DNA of 64,000 nucleotides, from the NCBI RefSeq assembly GCF_000156235.1, contig NZ_DS996809.1:1-64000 (forward strand), given 5' to 3'. The notes under the pieces are model-generated. The model did not search any database. It was not told where the DNA came from and saw only the letters and a list, made by a program, of their open reading frames with translations. Position numbers and translations under genes: made by a program. Numbering within the stretch: the stretch's first letter is position 1; each line of letters starts with the position of its first letter. Shown piece by piece: positions 7,524 to 16,447 of the stretch. The DNA is from Pseudovibrio sp000156235. Lineage in GTDB: Bacteria; Pseudomonadota; Alphaproteobacteria; Rhizobiales; Stappiaceae.

Positions 7524-8003
7524 ATGGCCGAGATTAAGGATGAGCTGGACCGTAAGCTGATTGCCATTTTGCAGGGCAATGCCCGGGAACCGGTTTCTTC
7601 AATTGCGCGGCGTCTGGACGTTGCCCGCTCCACCGTTCAGGAGCGTATTGCCCGCCTTGAGCGCAAAGGGATCATTATCGGCTACACAGCCATCCTTGGA
7701 GATGAGCAGGATCAGAAGCGTGTTCAAGCCCTTGTGATGCTTTCTGTGGCTCAACAACGTTCTCGCGAGTTGATTGCCCAGCTGGAGTCCTATCCTGAAA
7801 TTCGCAGCTGCCTGACTATCTCCGGTGAGTTTGATCTCTGCCTCATTGTGGAGCCGGATCGACTGGAAGAGCTGGATGCGGTGCTCGATGAGATTGCCGC
7901 TATCCCGGGTGTAGAACGCACACGTTCTTCGATCGTGCTGACGAAAAAGTTTGAACGGCAGCGTCCATTCATGCCTCAAAACACCTATAGCATTGAGAAG
8001 TAA
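7524..8003 (+). CDS. Lrp/AsnC-family transcriptional regulator
   Basis: A 159-residue protein with an N-terminal helix-turn-helix (LDRKLIAILQGNAREPVSSI followed by RRLDVARSTVQERIARLE) and a C-terminal RAM/ligand domain (YPEIRSCLTISGEFDLCLIV). ATG 7524 has GAAGGA as ribosome-binding site. The next gene encodes a saccharopine-dehydrogenase-family enzyme, so by analogy with lysine-catabolic loci it may sense lysine or a related amino acid. It is divergent from znuA but is unlikely to be related to zinc. Confidence 0.9.
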   Translation: MAEIKDELDRKLIAILQGNAREPVSSIARRLDVARSTVQERIARLERKGIIIGYTAILGDEQDQKRVQALVMLSVAQQRSRELIAQLESYPEIRSCLTISGEFDLCLIVEPDRLEELDAVLDEIAAIPGVERTRSSIVLTKKFERQRPFMPQNTYSIEK

Positions 8004-8120
8004 GAGCTCTTGTGCATTCGTATATTTTGCTCAGGTGATTTAAATGGCCTCAGCTGCGTATTTTCACCGGGGCGAATCGTGTGCGCCTTACACGCTTAGA
8101 TCGTCATTTTTACTTTTTTA

Positions 8121-8135
8121 ATGTCAATATGACAT
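8121..8135. promoter_or_regulatory. 15-bp palindrome upstream of the saccharopine dehydrogenase gene
   Basis: ATGTCAATATGACAT is a perfect inverted repeat (6+3+6) in an A+T-rich intergenic stretch 112 bases before the next ATG. It is a candidate binding site for the adjacent Lrp-type regulator. No second copy was found near the regulator's own start. Confidence 0.4.
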
Positions 8136-8246
8136 AATCGCCGTTACTTCAACGATATAAAACGTCATTTCGGCAAGTTGCCCCGTAAACTCCGGCAGTG
8201 TTTTCACGTAGACTCTTGGTCAATCGAAACAAGCTTGGAGGGGCTT

Positions 8247-9368
8247 ATGAGCCGACATCATGTTGCTGTTGTGGGTGCAGGTAAGATCGGTGGGATGATC
8301 GCTGCACTGTTGCAAGGTTCAGGTGACTATCAGATCAAAATGCTGGACCAGAGTGTGGAAGCGCTGGGAGCGTTGGACGTGCCGCATGTGACAACAGAAG
8401 CACTGGACGTGAGTGATCTGGGAAAACTCACGGAAGCTCTTAAAGGATGCGATGCAGTTATTTCCGCTGCACCGTTTTTCCTGACACCGGTGATCGCGCA
8501 GGCCGCGAAAGATGCAGACTGTCATTATCTTGACCTGACCGAAGATGTGGCCAGCACTGCAGAAGTGGAGAAGATTGCAGAAGGCGCCAATAAGGCGTTT
8601 GCTCCGCAATGCGGCCTCGCTCCCGGTTTCGTTTCCATTGCCGGTTATGATCTGGTAAAGCAGTTTGACAGTCTTGAAGACCTGCATCTGCGCGTGGGCG
8701 CCCTGCCCCGTTATCCAACCAACAAGCTGAAGTACAATCTGACATGGTCCACCGATGGCCTGATCAACGAGTACTGCAACCCATGTCTTGCTATTGAAAA
8801 TGGCGAGCTGACCAAGGTGCCTGCTCTGGCCGGCCTGCAGCACTTCTCCCTTGATGGCGTTGATTATGAGGCGTTCAACACCTCCGGCGGTCTGGGCTCA
8901 TTGTCTGAGACGCTGAAGGACAAAGTGCAGAGCCTGCGTTACCTTTCCATCCGCTACCCAGGTCATCGTGACATCATGGAGTTGCTGCTGAAGGATCTGG
9001 GCTTCATCAACAAGCGCGAGCTGCTGAAGGAAGTGATGGAAGATTCCATTCCTGTGACCATGCAGGACCGCGTTCTCATCTTCATCACTGCCACCGGTAT
9101 GAAGGATGGCCGTTTCCAGCAGAAGTCCTACTCTCATGTGGTCAATGACCGTGAGATCATGGGCAAGCACTGGAGCGGTATTCAGATCACCACCGCTGCC
9201 AGCATCTGTGCCACTCTGGATCTGATGATGGAAGGTAAGCTGAACGCGAAGGGTTTCGTGAAGCAGGAAAGCATCAACCTGCATGACTTCCTCTCCAACC
9301 GCTTCGGTAGCCTGTACAACAACGGTGACACAGATCATGAAACACCGGGCAATCAGATGGCCGCCTAA
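8247..9368 (+). CDS. Saccharopine dehydrogenase-family NAD(P) oxidoreductase
   Basis: A 373-residue protein with an N-terminal Rossmann motif (VAVVGAGKIGGMIAALLQ, about residues 6-23), the SAAPFFLTP segment typical of the saccharopine dehydrogenase NADP-binding domain, and the C-terminal catalytic domain. The family includes saccharopine dehydrogenases (lysine catabolism) and lysine 6-dehydrogenases. ATG 8247 has GGAGG in front; an earlier in-frame start at 8178 lacks one. The upstream Lrp regulator supports amino-acid, probably lysine, degradation. Substrate assignment within the family is not certain. Confidence 0.82.
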   Translation: MSRHHVAVVGAGKIGGMIAALLQGSGDYQIKMLDQSVEALGALDVPHVTTEALDVSDLGKLTEALKGCDAVISAAPFFLTPVIAQAAKDADCHYLDLTEDVASTAEVEKIAEGANKAFAPQCGLAPGFVSIAGYDLVKQFDSLEDLHLRVGALPRYPTNKLKYNLTWSTDGLINEYCNPCLAIENGELTKVPALAGLQHFSLDGVDYEAFNTSGGLGSLSETLKDKVQSLRYLSIRYPGHRDIMELLLKDLGFINKRELLKEVMEDSIPVTMQDRVLIFITATGMKDGRFQQKSYSHVVNDREIMGKHWSGIQITTAASICATLDLMMEGKLNAKGFVKQESINLHDFLSNRFGSLYNNGDTDHETPGNQMAA

Positions 9369-9403
9369 GGCTGATTGATCCTCGTGATCCGTGTGTAAAT
9401 TAG

Positions 9404-9436
9404 AGCGCGGCCTCAGATCTGGGGCTGCGCTTTTTT
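9404..9436 (+). terminator. Rho-independent terminator
   Basis: AGCGC / GCGCT closes a longer G+C-rich stem (with GGCCTCAG against CTGGGGC) followed by six T residues (9431-9436), 35 bases after the stop of the saccharopine dehydrogenase-family gene. Confidence 0.85.
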
Positions 9437-9580
9437 ACAGGTATCGATGCAAGGCGTGACGCGCCCTGTATTATGCATAGATTTTAAAAGGCACGTTTCA
9501 ACTTCCGTCGTCCTTCTTAGTTTCACCATGGGCGACTTGCATATTCAGCTCACTTCAGATGGCCCCGGAGACCAGACGTC

Positions 9581-10168
9581 ATGCGTGATCTTGCAATTCT
9601 GACCTTCCAAAGCGTTGATGGTGTCATGCAGGCGCCGAGCCATCCTGATGAGGATCGCTCTGATGGTTTTGATCTAGGCGGATGGGCCCAGCCCTATTGG
9701 ATGGAGGTGATGGAGCTTGTAAAAGCTGAGGCCATGTCCCTGCCCTACGATTTCCTTTACGGGCGCAAAACTTACGATCTGTTTGCAGCCTTCTGGCAAA
9801 CGGCAGATCCTGATGATCCTGCGACACAAGCGATCAACTCAGCTCAGAAGTATGTGGTGACGTCTCAGCAGGATGATCTGGGATGGGTCAACACACGGCG
9901 CGTCCATGGAGATCTGCCTGAGGTGATTGGTGCTTTGAAAGCGATGGACGGGCCACTGCTGCAAGTGCATGGAAGCTGGAGGCTTATTCAGCAGCTTCTG
10001 GAGCATGATCTGATTGATGAGTTCCGGCTTCTGACCTTCCCTGTGATCCTGGGCAAGGGCAAGAAGTTGTTTGAGGACGGCGCACAGGTACGCGCGCTAA
10101 AGCACATCAAGTCCGGGCATACGGCAGGTGGTGTGAAGATGGATTTTTATCGGCGCACTGCTTCGTGA
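9581..10168 (+). CDS. Dihydrofolate reductase-like protein (RibD C-terminal domain family)
   Basis: A 195-residue single-domain protein. The N-terminal ILTFQSVDGVMQAP strand-loop, FLYGRKTYDLFAAFW helix, and LLTFPVILGKGKKLF near the C terminus are the landmarks of the RibD_C/DHFR-like fold (YyaP/YwjB type). Members bind NADPH and reduce pteridine- or riboflavin-type intermediates, but many stand-alone copies have no proven substrate. It sits alone between a terminator and the convergent cydC gene. Confidence 0.85.
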   Translation: MRDLAILTFQSVDGVMQAPSHPDEDRSDGFDLGGWAQPYWMEVMELVKAEAMSLPYDFLYGRKTYDLFAAFWQTADPDDPATQAINSAQKYVVTSQQDDLGWVNTRRVHGDLPEVIGALKAMDGPLLQVHGSWRLIQQLLEHDLIDEFRLLTFPVILGKGKKLFEDGAQVRALKHIKSGHTAGGVKMDFYRRTAS

Positions 10169-10217
10169 ATGCGGCGGCTAAGCACTGGCAACGTCAGGCG
10201 TCACCAGTGCGTTTGTT

Positions 10218-11954
10218 TTAATCGTCGCGGAGGCGACCTTTGATTTCATCAGAGAGTGGCAACGCAACTTCAGCCAGCTTGCCCTCATCCAGCATCAGCA
10301 CGCGGTCTGCGCCTTCCAGCTCACTGGCGCGGTGGGAGACCATGAGGACGGTCTTGCCACGTGTCATGGCGCGGAAGGAAGCTAGCACTTTGTCAGCAGT
10401 CGCATGATCGAGACCTTCGGTCAGCTCGTCCGCGATCCAGATTTCTGGGTTGCGTAGGTATGCACGGGCGAGCGCCAGACGGCGACCTTCACCACCAGAC
10501 AGGCCTAGACCACCTTCACCCAGACGGGTTTCCAGCTTTTCTTGACGGCCTTCCACCAGCTCTTTCAAACCAGCATGAGCCAGAGCTTCCCAGAGCTCAG
10601 CATCTGTTGCGTCTTCGCGGGCCACGCGCAGGTTCTCTGCGATGGTGCTGTGGAAGATCTGCGTGCGCTGACCGACGACAGTCAGGGTTGCGCGAAGTTT
10701 GTCTTCTGCCAGACAGCTCAGTTCAACACCGCCGATCTGGATAGAGCCGTTCTGAGGCGTTTGCAGGCGCGCCACGATGGCTGCCAGAGTGGATTTGCCA
10801 GCACCGCTTGGGCCAATGACCACAGTACGGCTGCCAGTTGGCAGAGCCAGGTCAACATTGTCCAGAATAGCAGTTGCTTTTGAAGTATAGGCGAACTGGA
10901 TATCCTTGAGGCTCAGCGCATCCTTACCCGCTTCAAATACAGGTGTTTCAGAGTTGCTGCGCGCTGTTTGCAAAGCTTCACTGTCCTGCCCCACTGTGAG
11001 CAAAGAGCGAACACGATCGGCTGCACCGGACATCTTGCTCCAGCTGCCAGCACTGTTGGCGATGGAGATGAGTAGTTCTGGCAGGGCTAGAGCTACGAAG
11101 GCAAACAGAGCGATATGCTTCAGCTCCATCTGGCCTTGCTGGTAGGAGTAGGCTGCGAACAGGAAGGTCACAGCCACCATCACCTGACTCATGGTGCTGA
11201 CAACGGCCTGATTGCGCATGTCGGTCAGTTCGTTCTGCTCTTGCGCATCATCCAGCTGGTTGACAGCCTTCAGAGCTGCCTGACGCTGTTGTTCCAGACC
11301 ACCGAAAACAGAGAGATCACGACGACCGCGCACCAGATCTGAGACGCGAACGCGCAGAGCATCGCGGGCTGCATTGAGCCTGCGGGCATGCGCTTTCTGG
11401 CGATGACCACCAGACTTTGCCAGAACAGTCAGACCTGCTGCTTGTACCGCACCCAGAGCGATGGACGCCATTGGGGAGTACTGCCAGAGGATGACGAGTG
11501 TCAGACCAGTGATAATGGTTGCAGAAGCAAGCGGAACCACCAGACGCAGGAACAGGCCATCAAGCTGATCCACGTCACTCACCACGCGGGAGAGTGCGGT
11601 TGCAGAGCGCTGGCTTAAAGTACCGTTGCTTTCGCGGGCGACAAGGCCACGGAACACGCCGGAGCGCAGGTTTGCCAGAAAGCGGAAGGTAGCATCGTGG
11701 GTAATCACCCGTTCCAGATAACGCCCAAAGATGCGAATGGCAGCATACCAGCGAATGTGACTTGCTGCGGCACTGTTAAAGGCAATCGCGCCAGCAGACA
11801 GGCCTGCGATGGCCGTTGCGGTGATGAAGTAACCAGAGACGGCCAACAGGGCTATGCCAGCGGCAGCTGGAAGGAAGGCCAGAAACAAGCCGCCCCAGAA
11901 TGCTAAAGGCTCTTCTTTTTGCAGGAGCCAGATGATGCGAAGGGATGATCTCAT
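10218..11954 (-). CDS. cydC: CydC, ATP-binding/permease subunit of the CydDC exporter
   Basis: A 578-residue ABC half-transporter: about six N-terminal membrane helices (AVSGYFITATAIAG resembles the CydC start), Walker A GPSGAGKSTLAA, signature LSGGEGRRLALARAYL, and Walker B IWIADELTEGLD. CydC pairs with CydD in the inner membrane; the complex is needed for cytochrome bd assembly and has been linked to thiol and heme handling. Its ATG overlaps the cydD stop by four bases, indicating translational coupling. No cydAB genes follow; the next gene is convergent. Confidence 0.9.
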   Translation of the reverse strand: MRSSLRIIWLLQKEEPLAFWGGLFLAFLPAAAGIALLAVSGYFITATAIAGLSAGAIAFNSAAASHIRWYAAIRIFGRYLERVITHDATFRFLANLRSGVFRGLVARESNGTLSQRSATALSRVVSDVDQLDGLFLRLVVPLASATIITGLTLVILWQYSPMASIALGAVQAAGLTVLAKSGGHRQKAHARRLNAARDALRVRVSDLVRGRRDLSVFGGLEQQRQAALKAVNQLDDAQEQNELTDMRNQAVVSTMSQVMVAVTFLFAAYSYQQGQMELKHIALFAFVALALPELLISIANSAGSWSKMSGAADRVRSLLTVGQDSEALQTARSNSETPVFEAGKDALSLKDIQFAYTSKATAILDNVDLALPTGSRTVVIGPSGAGKSTLAAIVARLQTPQNGSIQIGGVELSCLAEDKLRATLTVVGQRTQIFHSTIAENLRVAREDATDAELWEALAHAGLKELVEGRQEKLETRLGEGGLGLSGGEGRRLALARAYLRNPEIWIADELTEGLDHATADKVLASFRAMTRGKTVLMVSHRASELEGADRVLMLDEGKLAEVALPLSDEIKGRLRDD

Positions 11955-13789
11955 TGCTCTTCTCCTTCACGCTCATTCACTTCAACCAGCACGCCTTCTT
12001 TCAGGGTCAGCACGCGATCAGCAGACCCAACGACACGCGGGTCATGGGTTGCGACCAGAACCGGTTTGTTGTGCGCCAGCTTCTTCAGCGCGGCGACCAC
12101 TTTCTGCGCAGTGGCACCGTCCAGATCAGCTGTTGGTTCATCTGCGATGATCAATCTTGCGTCTTTGCGCAGAGCTGCGCGCGCTAGTGCGAAACGGCGA
12201 CGTTCGCCCAAAGACAGGCCTTTGCCATCTTCACCTATCTGACCAGACAGACCATCCGGGATCTTGATGAGCAGTTCCTCAACGGCTGCCAGCTTCAGAG
12301 CTTGGGTCAGCGTTGCATCATCAGCGGACTTGTCCGCGCGATGCAGGTTTGCACGCAAGGAGCCGTGGAACAGCTCTGGATTTTGAGAAAGGACTGAGAT
12401 GGCTTGTTGCCAGTTGGTCAGGCCATAAGAGGTCAGCGGTAAGCCGCCATATGCGATCTGGCCCTGATCTGCTGGAAGGAAGCCGAGAATGCAGTCCATC
12501 AGGGTGGATTTGCCGGTACCACTTGGGCCTTTGACGACGACCAGCTCCGGTTCTCCCAGAGACAGATTGACGTCTGATAGGATCGTGCGGTGGTCGCGAG
12601 AAACACTGAGGCTTCTGATTGTCAGCGCGCCAGTTTCCGGCAGCGGCACAACATCAAGACCTGTTCCGACGATATCTTCCAGACCGTCTTTTTCCAGCTG
12701 CTTTTGCAGTTCAACAATGTGATCTGCTGCTGCAATGCCTGCTGCGCGGTCATGATAGGCTGCTGCAAAGGCGCGGAGCGGTGCGAAGTACTCAGGAACG
12801 ATCATCAGCACAAACAGGCCGCCAGCCAGTGTCAGCGGCGAACCATATGTGCCGAAGTTCCAGTCGCCGAGCAAAGAGTAGCCAACATAGATCGCTGTGA
12901 TAGCGATGGCCGCAGCGCTGAACAGTTCCAGTGCAGTGCTGGAAAGAAAGGCGATACGCAGAACGCGCATGGTGGAGGTGCGGAAGTCACCACCCAGCTT
13001 GCGGATGTCGTCTTCAGAGCGCTTAACCGCGCCGAAGAGGCGTAAGGTTTCCATGCCTCTGAGGCGGTCAAGAAGAAGGCCCCCCATATCGGCGAGAACA
13101 CCGAGCTGTTGGTCACTGGCTTTCTTGGCGCGGATACCAACGATTGCCATGAAGACCGGGACCAGAGGCCCAAACACCAACAGACAAAGCGCTGCAAACC
13201 AGCTGACATAGGCAACTGAGGCGACCAAAAGCAGCGGAACAAGTGATAAGCGTGCCTGAATAGGGAGGAACCGACCAAGGTAAGGCCCAATGGCCTGAAT
13301 ATGGTCGACAGCAATGGAGGCCACCTTCCCGCTTGCTGGAAGTTCTGTCGCCGGGGACAGGTTGGTCAGATTGCTCAGCAGACTGGTTTCCAGTCTGTGG
13401 CGCGCCTTAGAGGCTGCGCGAACAGCAATCTCGCCGCCCTTCACCTTCAGCACATGGCGGATGGCGGACAGGATAAGAATGGAGGCTGTTGCATAAAATG
13501 GATCGAGGCCTGGTCCGTGTGGATCAATCAGGCCAGCAATTGCCAGAGCCAAAAGTGCAGCCTGCGGAATCCAAAGGAGTTCCGAGAGGCCTTGCAACAA
13601 TGCGCCGCGCTTCACCAGTTTCATTTCCGGGCGAACCGCTTCCTGAAGCCAGATCTGACCCGCGGACTTTTTGCGTCCACGTTTCTTGGCGGTGGCATTT
13701 GCCTCCGCAACTTCAGCATCGGATAGCTCTGTTACATCTGCTAGGTTTTCAGTCATTCCGCTTGTCCGGTTCCCTCTTAGCCGGGGCAT
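11951..13789 (-). CDS. cydD: CydD, ATP-binding/permease subunit of the CydDC exporter
   Basis: A 612-residue ABC half-transporter with Walker A GPSGTGKSTLMD, an LSLGERRRFALARAAL signature (LSLGE instead of LSGGQ, as seen in several CydD), and Walker B LIIADEPTADLD. A hydrophilic N-terminal extension of roughly 55 residues, rich in Lys/Arg (KKRGRKKSAG), precedes the first membrane helix. The start is uncertain between ATG 13789 and ATG 13756; neither has a strong ribosome-binding site. It is first gene of the cydDC pair. Confidence 0.9.
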   Translation of the reverse strand: MPRLRGNRTSGMTENLADVTELSDAEVAEANATAKKRGRKKSAGQIWLQEAVRPEMKLVKRGALLQGLSELLWIPQAALLALAIAGLIDPHGPGLDPFYATASILILSAIRHVLKVKGGEIAVRAASKARHRLETSLLSNLTNLSPATELPASGKVASIAVDHIQAIGPYLGRFLPIQARLSLVPLLLVASVAYVSWFAALCLLVFGPLVPVFMAIVGIRAKKASDQQLGVLADMGGLLLDRLRGMETLRLFGAVKRSEDDIRKLGGDFRTSTMRVLRIAFLSSTALELFSAAAIAITAIYVGYSLLGDWNFGTYGSPLTLAGGLFVLMIVPEYFAPLRAFAAAYHDRAAGIAAADHIVELQKQLEKDGLEDIVGTGLDVVPLPETGALTIRSLSVSRDHRTILSDVNLSLGEPELVVVKGPSGTGKSTLMDCILGFLPADQGQIAYGGLPLTSYGLTNWQQAISVLSQNPELFHGSLRANLHRADKSADDATLTQALKLAAVEELLIKIPDGLSGQIGEDGKGLSLGERRRFALARAALRKDARLIIADEPTADLDGATAQKVVAALKKLAHNKPVLVATHDPRVVGSADRVLTLKEGVLVEVNEREGEEQ

Positions 13790-14208
13790 CTGCCTGTAAC
13801 TCTAATCAGCAATTTCCGAAAAAACTCTTCAATTGCCTAGACTTGCTTGCGCAAAGGAATCGACCCGTCCGGTGTTCCACTGCAACATGCTCGTTAGAAT
13901 TACTCCAGTTTTTTAATAAATCGCAATAAACTCAGAGGCGAAGACCCCCCATTTAGTATGGGACATAAGCGCACAGGTGCGCGCATGGAGAGATCTAAGG
14001 AGCCTCAAAGCGCCTTGCTTTTGCCGAGGTTTACGGGGTTTTACCGAAGAGCTGCCACGATAAAAATCAAAATGGCTCATGGATTCCCGAATTTTCGGGA
14101 ATATTAACTGCTTTCCGCTAGGGTCCCCGGGTTCTCTTGTACATCTCAGCCTACATCGAACTAACGAATTGATATTGCTGAATAACAACAAAAAGGAGAG
14201 AACCTGCC
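13790..14208. other. Intergenic region between divergent cydD and a secreted-protein gene
   Basis: About 420 bases with no credible gene. It contains a perfect 8-bp hairpin ATTCCCGA-ATTT-TCGGGAAT at 14083-14102, whose CCCGA/TCGGG arms recall the REP-like element elsewhere in the window, and an A+T-rich segment near 13900-13930. Promoters for both flanking genes should lie here; no FNR-type TTGAT-N4-ATCAA site was seen upstream of cydD. Confidence 0.4.
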
Positions 14209-14709
14209 ATGTTTCGCTCTTTTAGCCGTCTTTTCCTGACGGCAATTTGGGGCCTGGGCCTTACCTCCGCATCCATTGCCTCCGAGAAGCAAGGTTTTAC
14301 CGCCGAGCGCAGTGATGTGATTCCGCCGCTGGAGATTTTCCAGACGATGGCGGAGGACCTGCAACCACAGGGCTGGATCACGTTTCAGACGCTGGATGGC
14401 AAGCAGATTGTCAACTTCGCGCCGATCATGTCGCTGCGCTGCAGACTGAAGGAAATTAAGTATTCCATCGATTCCAAAGATCTCGATGAGAGCTTCCCCA
14501 TTCCTGATTGTGATCCGGAGTATCCCTTCCGCGTGGAAGCTCAAAGCATTCATCAGCCTTACATCATCGAGTTTCCTGGTGGGACTGTGCAAGCCCTGGC
14601 TGTTCAGTTGACGTGGGATGATGGCAGCACCAGCAAAATCGCTTACTACGAGCCCTGCCGGGCTGTGGGGGCTGCGCCCTGCGCCTACCCTCTTGGCAGT
14701 CATGAATGA
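14209..14709 (+). CDS. Hypothetical secreted protein, 166 aa
   Basis: Not recognised. The N terminus MFRSFSRLFLTAIWGLGLTS followed by ASIASE is a clear signal peptide, giving a mature periplasmic or secreted protein of about 145 residues with four cysteines (LRC, PDCDPE, EPC, APC) that could form two disulfides. An AAGGAGAG ribosome-binding site precedes ATG 14209. The gene is monocistronic with a strong terminator directly behind it. The central region looks all-beta (alternating hydrophobic residues). Confidence 0.8.
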   Translation: MFRSFSRLFLTAIWGLGLTSASIASEKQGFTAERSDVIPPLEIFQTMAEDLQPQGWITFQTLDGKQIVNFAPIMSLRCRLKEIKYSIDSKDLDESFPIPDCDPEYPFRVEAQSIHQPYIIEFPGGTVQALAVQLTWDDGSTSKIAYYEPCRAVGAAPCAYPLGSHE

Positions 14710-14710
14710 A

Positions 14711-14736
14711 AAAAGGCGCTCTGAAGAGCGCCTTTT
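14711..14736. terminator. Bidirectional terminator
   Basis: AAGGCGCTC-TGAA-GAGCGCCTT is a perfect 9-bp stem with a GNRA-like tetraloop position, with A residues before and T residues after, so it can serve both the secreted-protein gene (+) and mmsA (-), whose stops lie on either side. Confidence 0.88.
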
Positions 14737-14757
14737 CCAAATCTATGTCCCGAAGGC

Positions 14758-16257
14758 TTAGCCCATTGTTGGGATAGAGAATTCTGCACCTTCTTTAACA
14801 CCTGAAGGCCAGCGGGATGTCACTGTCTTGGTGCGGGTGTAGAACTTGAAGCCGTCTGGGCCGTGCTGGTTCAGATCGCCGAAGCCAGAACGCTTCCAAC
14901 CGCCGAAGGTGTGGTAAGCGAGCGGCACAGGGATTGGCACGTTGATGCCGACCATGCCGATGTTGATGCGGCTTGCGAAGTCACGTGCAGTGTCACCGTC
15001 ACGGGTGAAGATTGCAGTGCCGTTGCCGTACTCGTGATCCATTGGCAGGCTCAGAGCTTCTTCGTAGTTTTCTGCGCGAACAACTGTCAGAACCGGACCA
15101 AAGATTTCTTCTTTGTAGATGTCCATGTCTTTGGTTGCGTTGTCGAACAGGCAAGGACCAACGAAGTTACCGTTTTCATAGCCCTGCAGTTTGAAGTCAC
15201 GACCGTCTACAACAAGCTTAGCGCCCTGCTCTACGCCGGAGTTCACCAGACCGAGGATACGGTCACGTGCCTGTGGGGTGATGACTGGACCGAAGTCTAC
15301 GTCGTCGCCAGCGGTGTAAGGACCAACCTTGAGGGCTTCAACGCGTGGGATGAGCTTCTCGATGAGACGGTCTGCAGTTTCCTGACCAACTGGAACAGCA
15401 ACGGAGATCGCCATGCAGCGTTCGCCAGCAGCACCGAAGCCTGCACCAACCAGAGCGTCAGCAGCCTGATCCAGATCAGCGTCTGGCATGATGAGCATGT
15501 GGTTTTTCGCGCCGCCGAAGCACTGTACGCGCTTACCGGAAGCTGTACCGCGGGTGTACACGTATTCAGCAATCGCGGTGGAACCAACGAAGCCAACAGC
15601 CTGGATGATCGGGTCATCGAGGATTGCGTCTACAGATTCTTTGTCGCCGTTTACAACGTTCAGAACGCCGTCTGGCAGACCAGCTTCCTGCATCAGCTCA
15701 GCGAGCATCATAGGCACGGAAGGGTTACGCTCGGATGGCTTGAGGATGAAGGAGTTACCAGCTGCGATCGCAACACAGAACTTCCACATCGGGATCATTG
15801 CAGGGAAGTTGAATGGAGTGATACCCGCAACAACGCCCAGTGGCTGGCGCATGGAGTACATGTCGATGCCAGGACCAGCGCCTTCGGTGAACTCACCCTT
15901 CATCATGTGCGGTGCGCCGATGCAGAATTCTGCAACTTCGAGACCACGGATCACGTCGCCCTTCGCATCAGGGAAGGTTTTGCCGTGTTCTGCGGACAGC
16001 TTGGATGCCAGCTTGTCCATGTCGCGATGAAGCAGAGATACGAACTTCATCATTACGCGAGCGCGGCGCTGTGGGTTGGTTTTTGCCCAGCCTACCTGCG
16101 CTTTTTCAGCGATAGCTACTGCTTCCTGCAGTTCAGCTGTGGTTGCCAGAGCAACTTTTGCTGTAACTTCACCGGTTGCTGGGTTGAAAACGTCAGCTGC
16201 GCGGCCAGACTTGCCTGCAACGCGCTGTCCATTGATGAAATGACCGATCTCTTCCAT
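14758..16257 (-). CDS. mmsA: Methylmalonate-semialdehyde dehydrogenase (CoA-acylating)
   Basis: A 499-residue aldehyde dehydrogenase-superfamily enzyme of the MmsA branch, normal length for the family. Markers: FGGAKNHMLIMPDADLDQA (KNH typical of MmsA), catalytic cysteine in GAAGERCMAIS, and PFNFPAMIPMW. It converts methylmalonate or malonate semialdehyde with CoA and NAD+ to propionyl- or acetyl-CoA in valine, inositol and beta-alanine breakdown. ATG 16257 with GAGGAC upstream is preferred to the longer ORF start at 16302. A LysR regulator gene is divergent and probably controls it. Confidence 0.93.
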   Translation of the reverse strand: MEEIGHFINGQRVAGKSGRAADVFNPATGEVTAKVALATTAELQEAVAIAEKAQVGWAKTNPQRRARVMMKFVSLLHRDMDKLASKLSAEHGKTFPDAKGDVIRGLEVAEFCIGAPHMMKGEFTEGAGPGIDMYSMRQPLGVVAGITPFNFPAMIPMWKFCVAIAAGNSFILKPSERNPSVPMMLAELMQEAGLPDGVLNVVNGDKESVDAILDDPIIQAVGFVGSTAIAEYVYTRGTASGKRVQCFGGAKNHMLIMPDADLDQAADALVGAGFGAAGERCMAISVAVPVGQETADRLIEKLIPRVEALKVGPYTAGDDVDFGPVITPQARDRILGLVNSGVEQGAKLVVDGRDFKLQGYENGNFVGPCLFDNATKDMDIYKEEIFGPVLTVVRAENYEEALSLPMDHEYGNGTAIFTRDGDTARDFASRINIGMVGINVPIPVPLAYHTFGGWKRSGFGDLNQHGPDGFKFYTRTKTVTSRWPSGVKEGAEFSIPTMG

Positions 16258-16356
16258 GAGGTCCTCCCTCTCCAGGTCTATTCTTGCGGCCCGCAAACGC
16301 ATGCGTTTTACAGGTCTGCGAGCGAATTTCTTTATGCCCCTAGCATGAACTATATT

Positions 16357-16386
16357 TTTCGCATATCAATGAGATAATATTCGAAA
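16357..16386. promoter_or_regulatory. Possible LysR-type binding region between mmsA and lysR
   Basis: TTTCG (16357-16361) and CGAAA (16382-16386) bracket an A+T-rich stretch containing ATATCAATGAGATAAT with imperfect dyad symmetry. Position between divergent mmsA and its presumed regulator fits an LTTR activation site; the half-sites are weak. Confidence 0.3.
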
Positions 16387-16447
16387 CCGTTGTGCAAAAA
16401 TTAAAGAACAAACTGCGCAGCACTTGGAATGGGAGCAATCAAAAATC

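Noticed and set aside
12590..13045. Plus-strand frames opposite cydD
   Set aside because: Shadows of the ABC transporter gene; Gln/Cys-rich noise.
14863..16377. 504-codon open frame on the plus strand opposite mmsA
   Set aside because: It mirrors the codon usage of mmsA on the other strand, has no ribosome-binding site and no protein-like composition (Cys- and Val-rich noise). mmsA is unmistakable.
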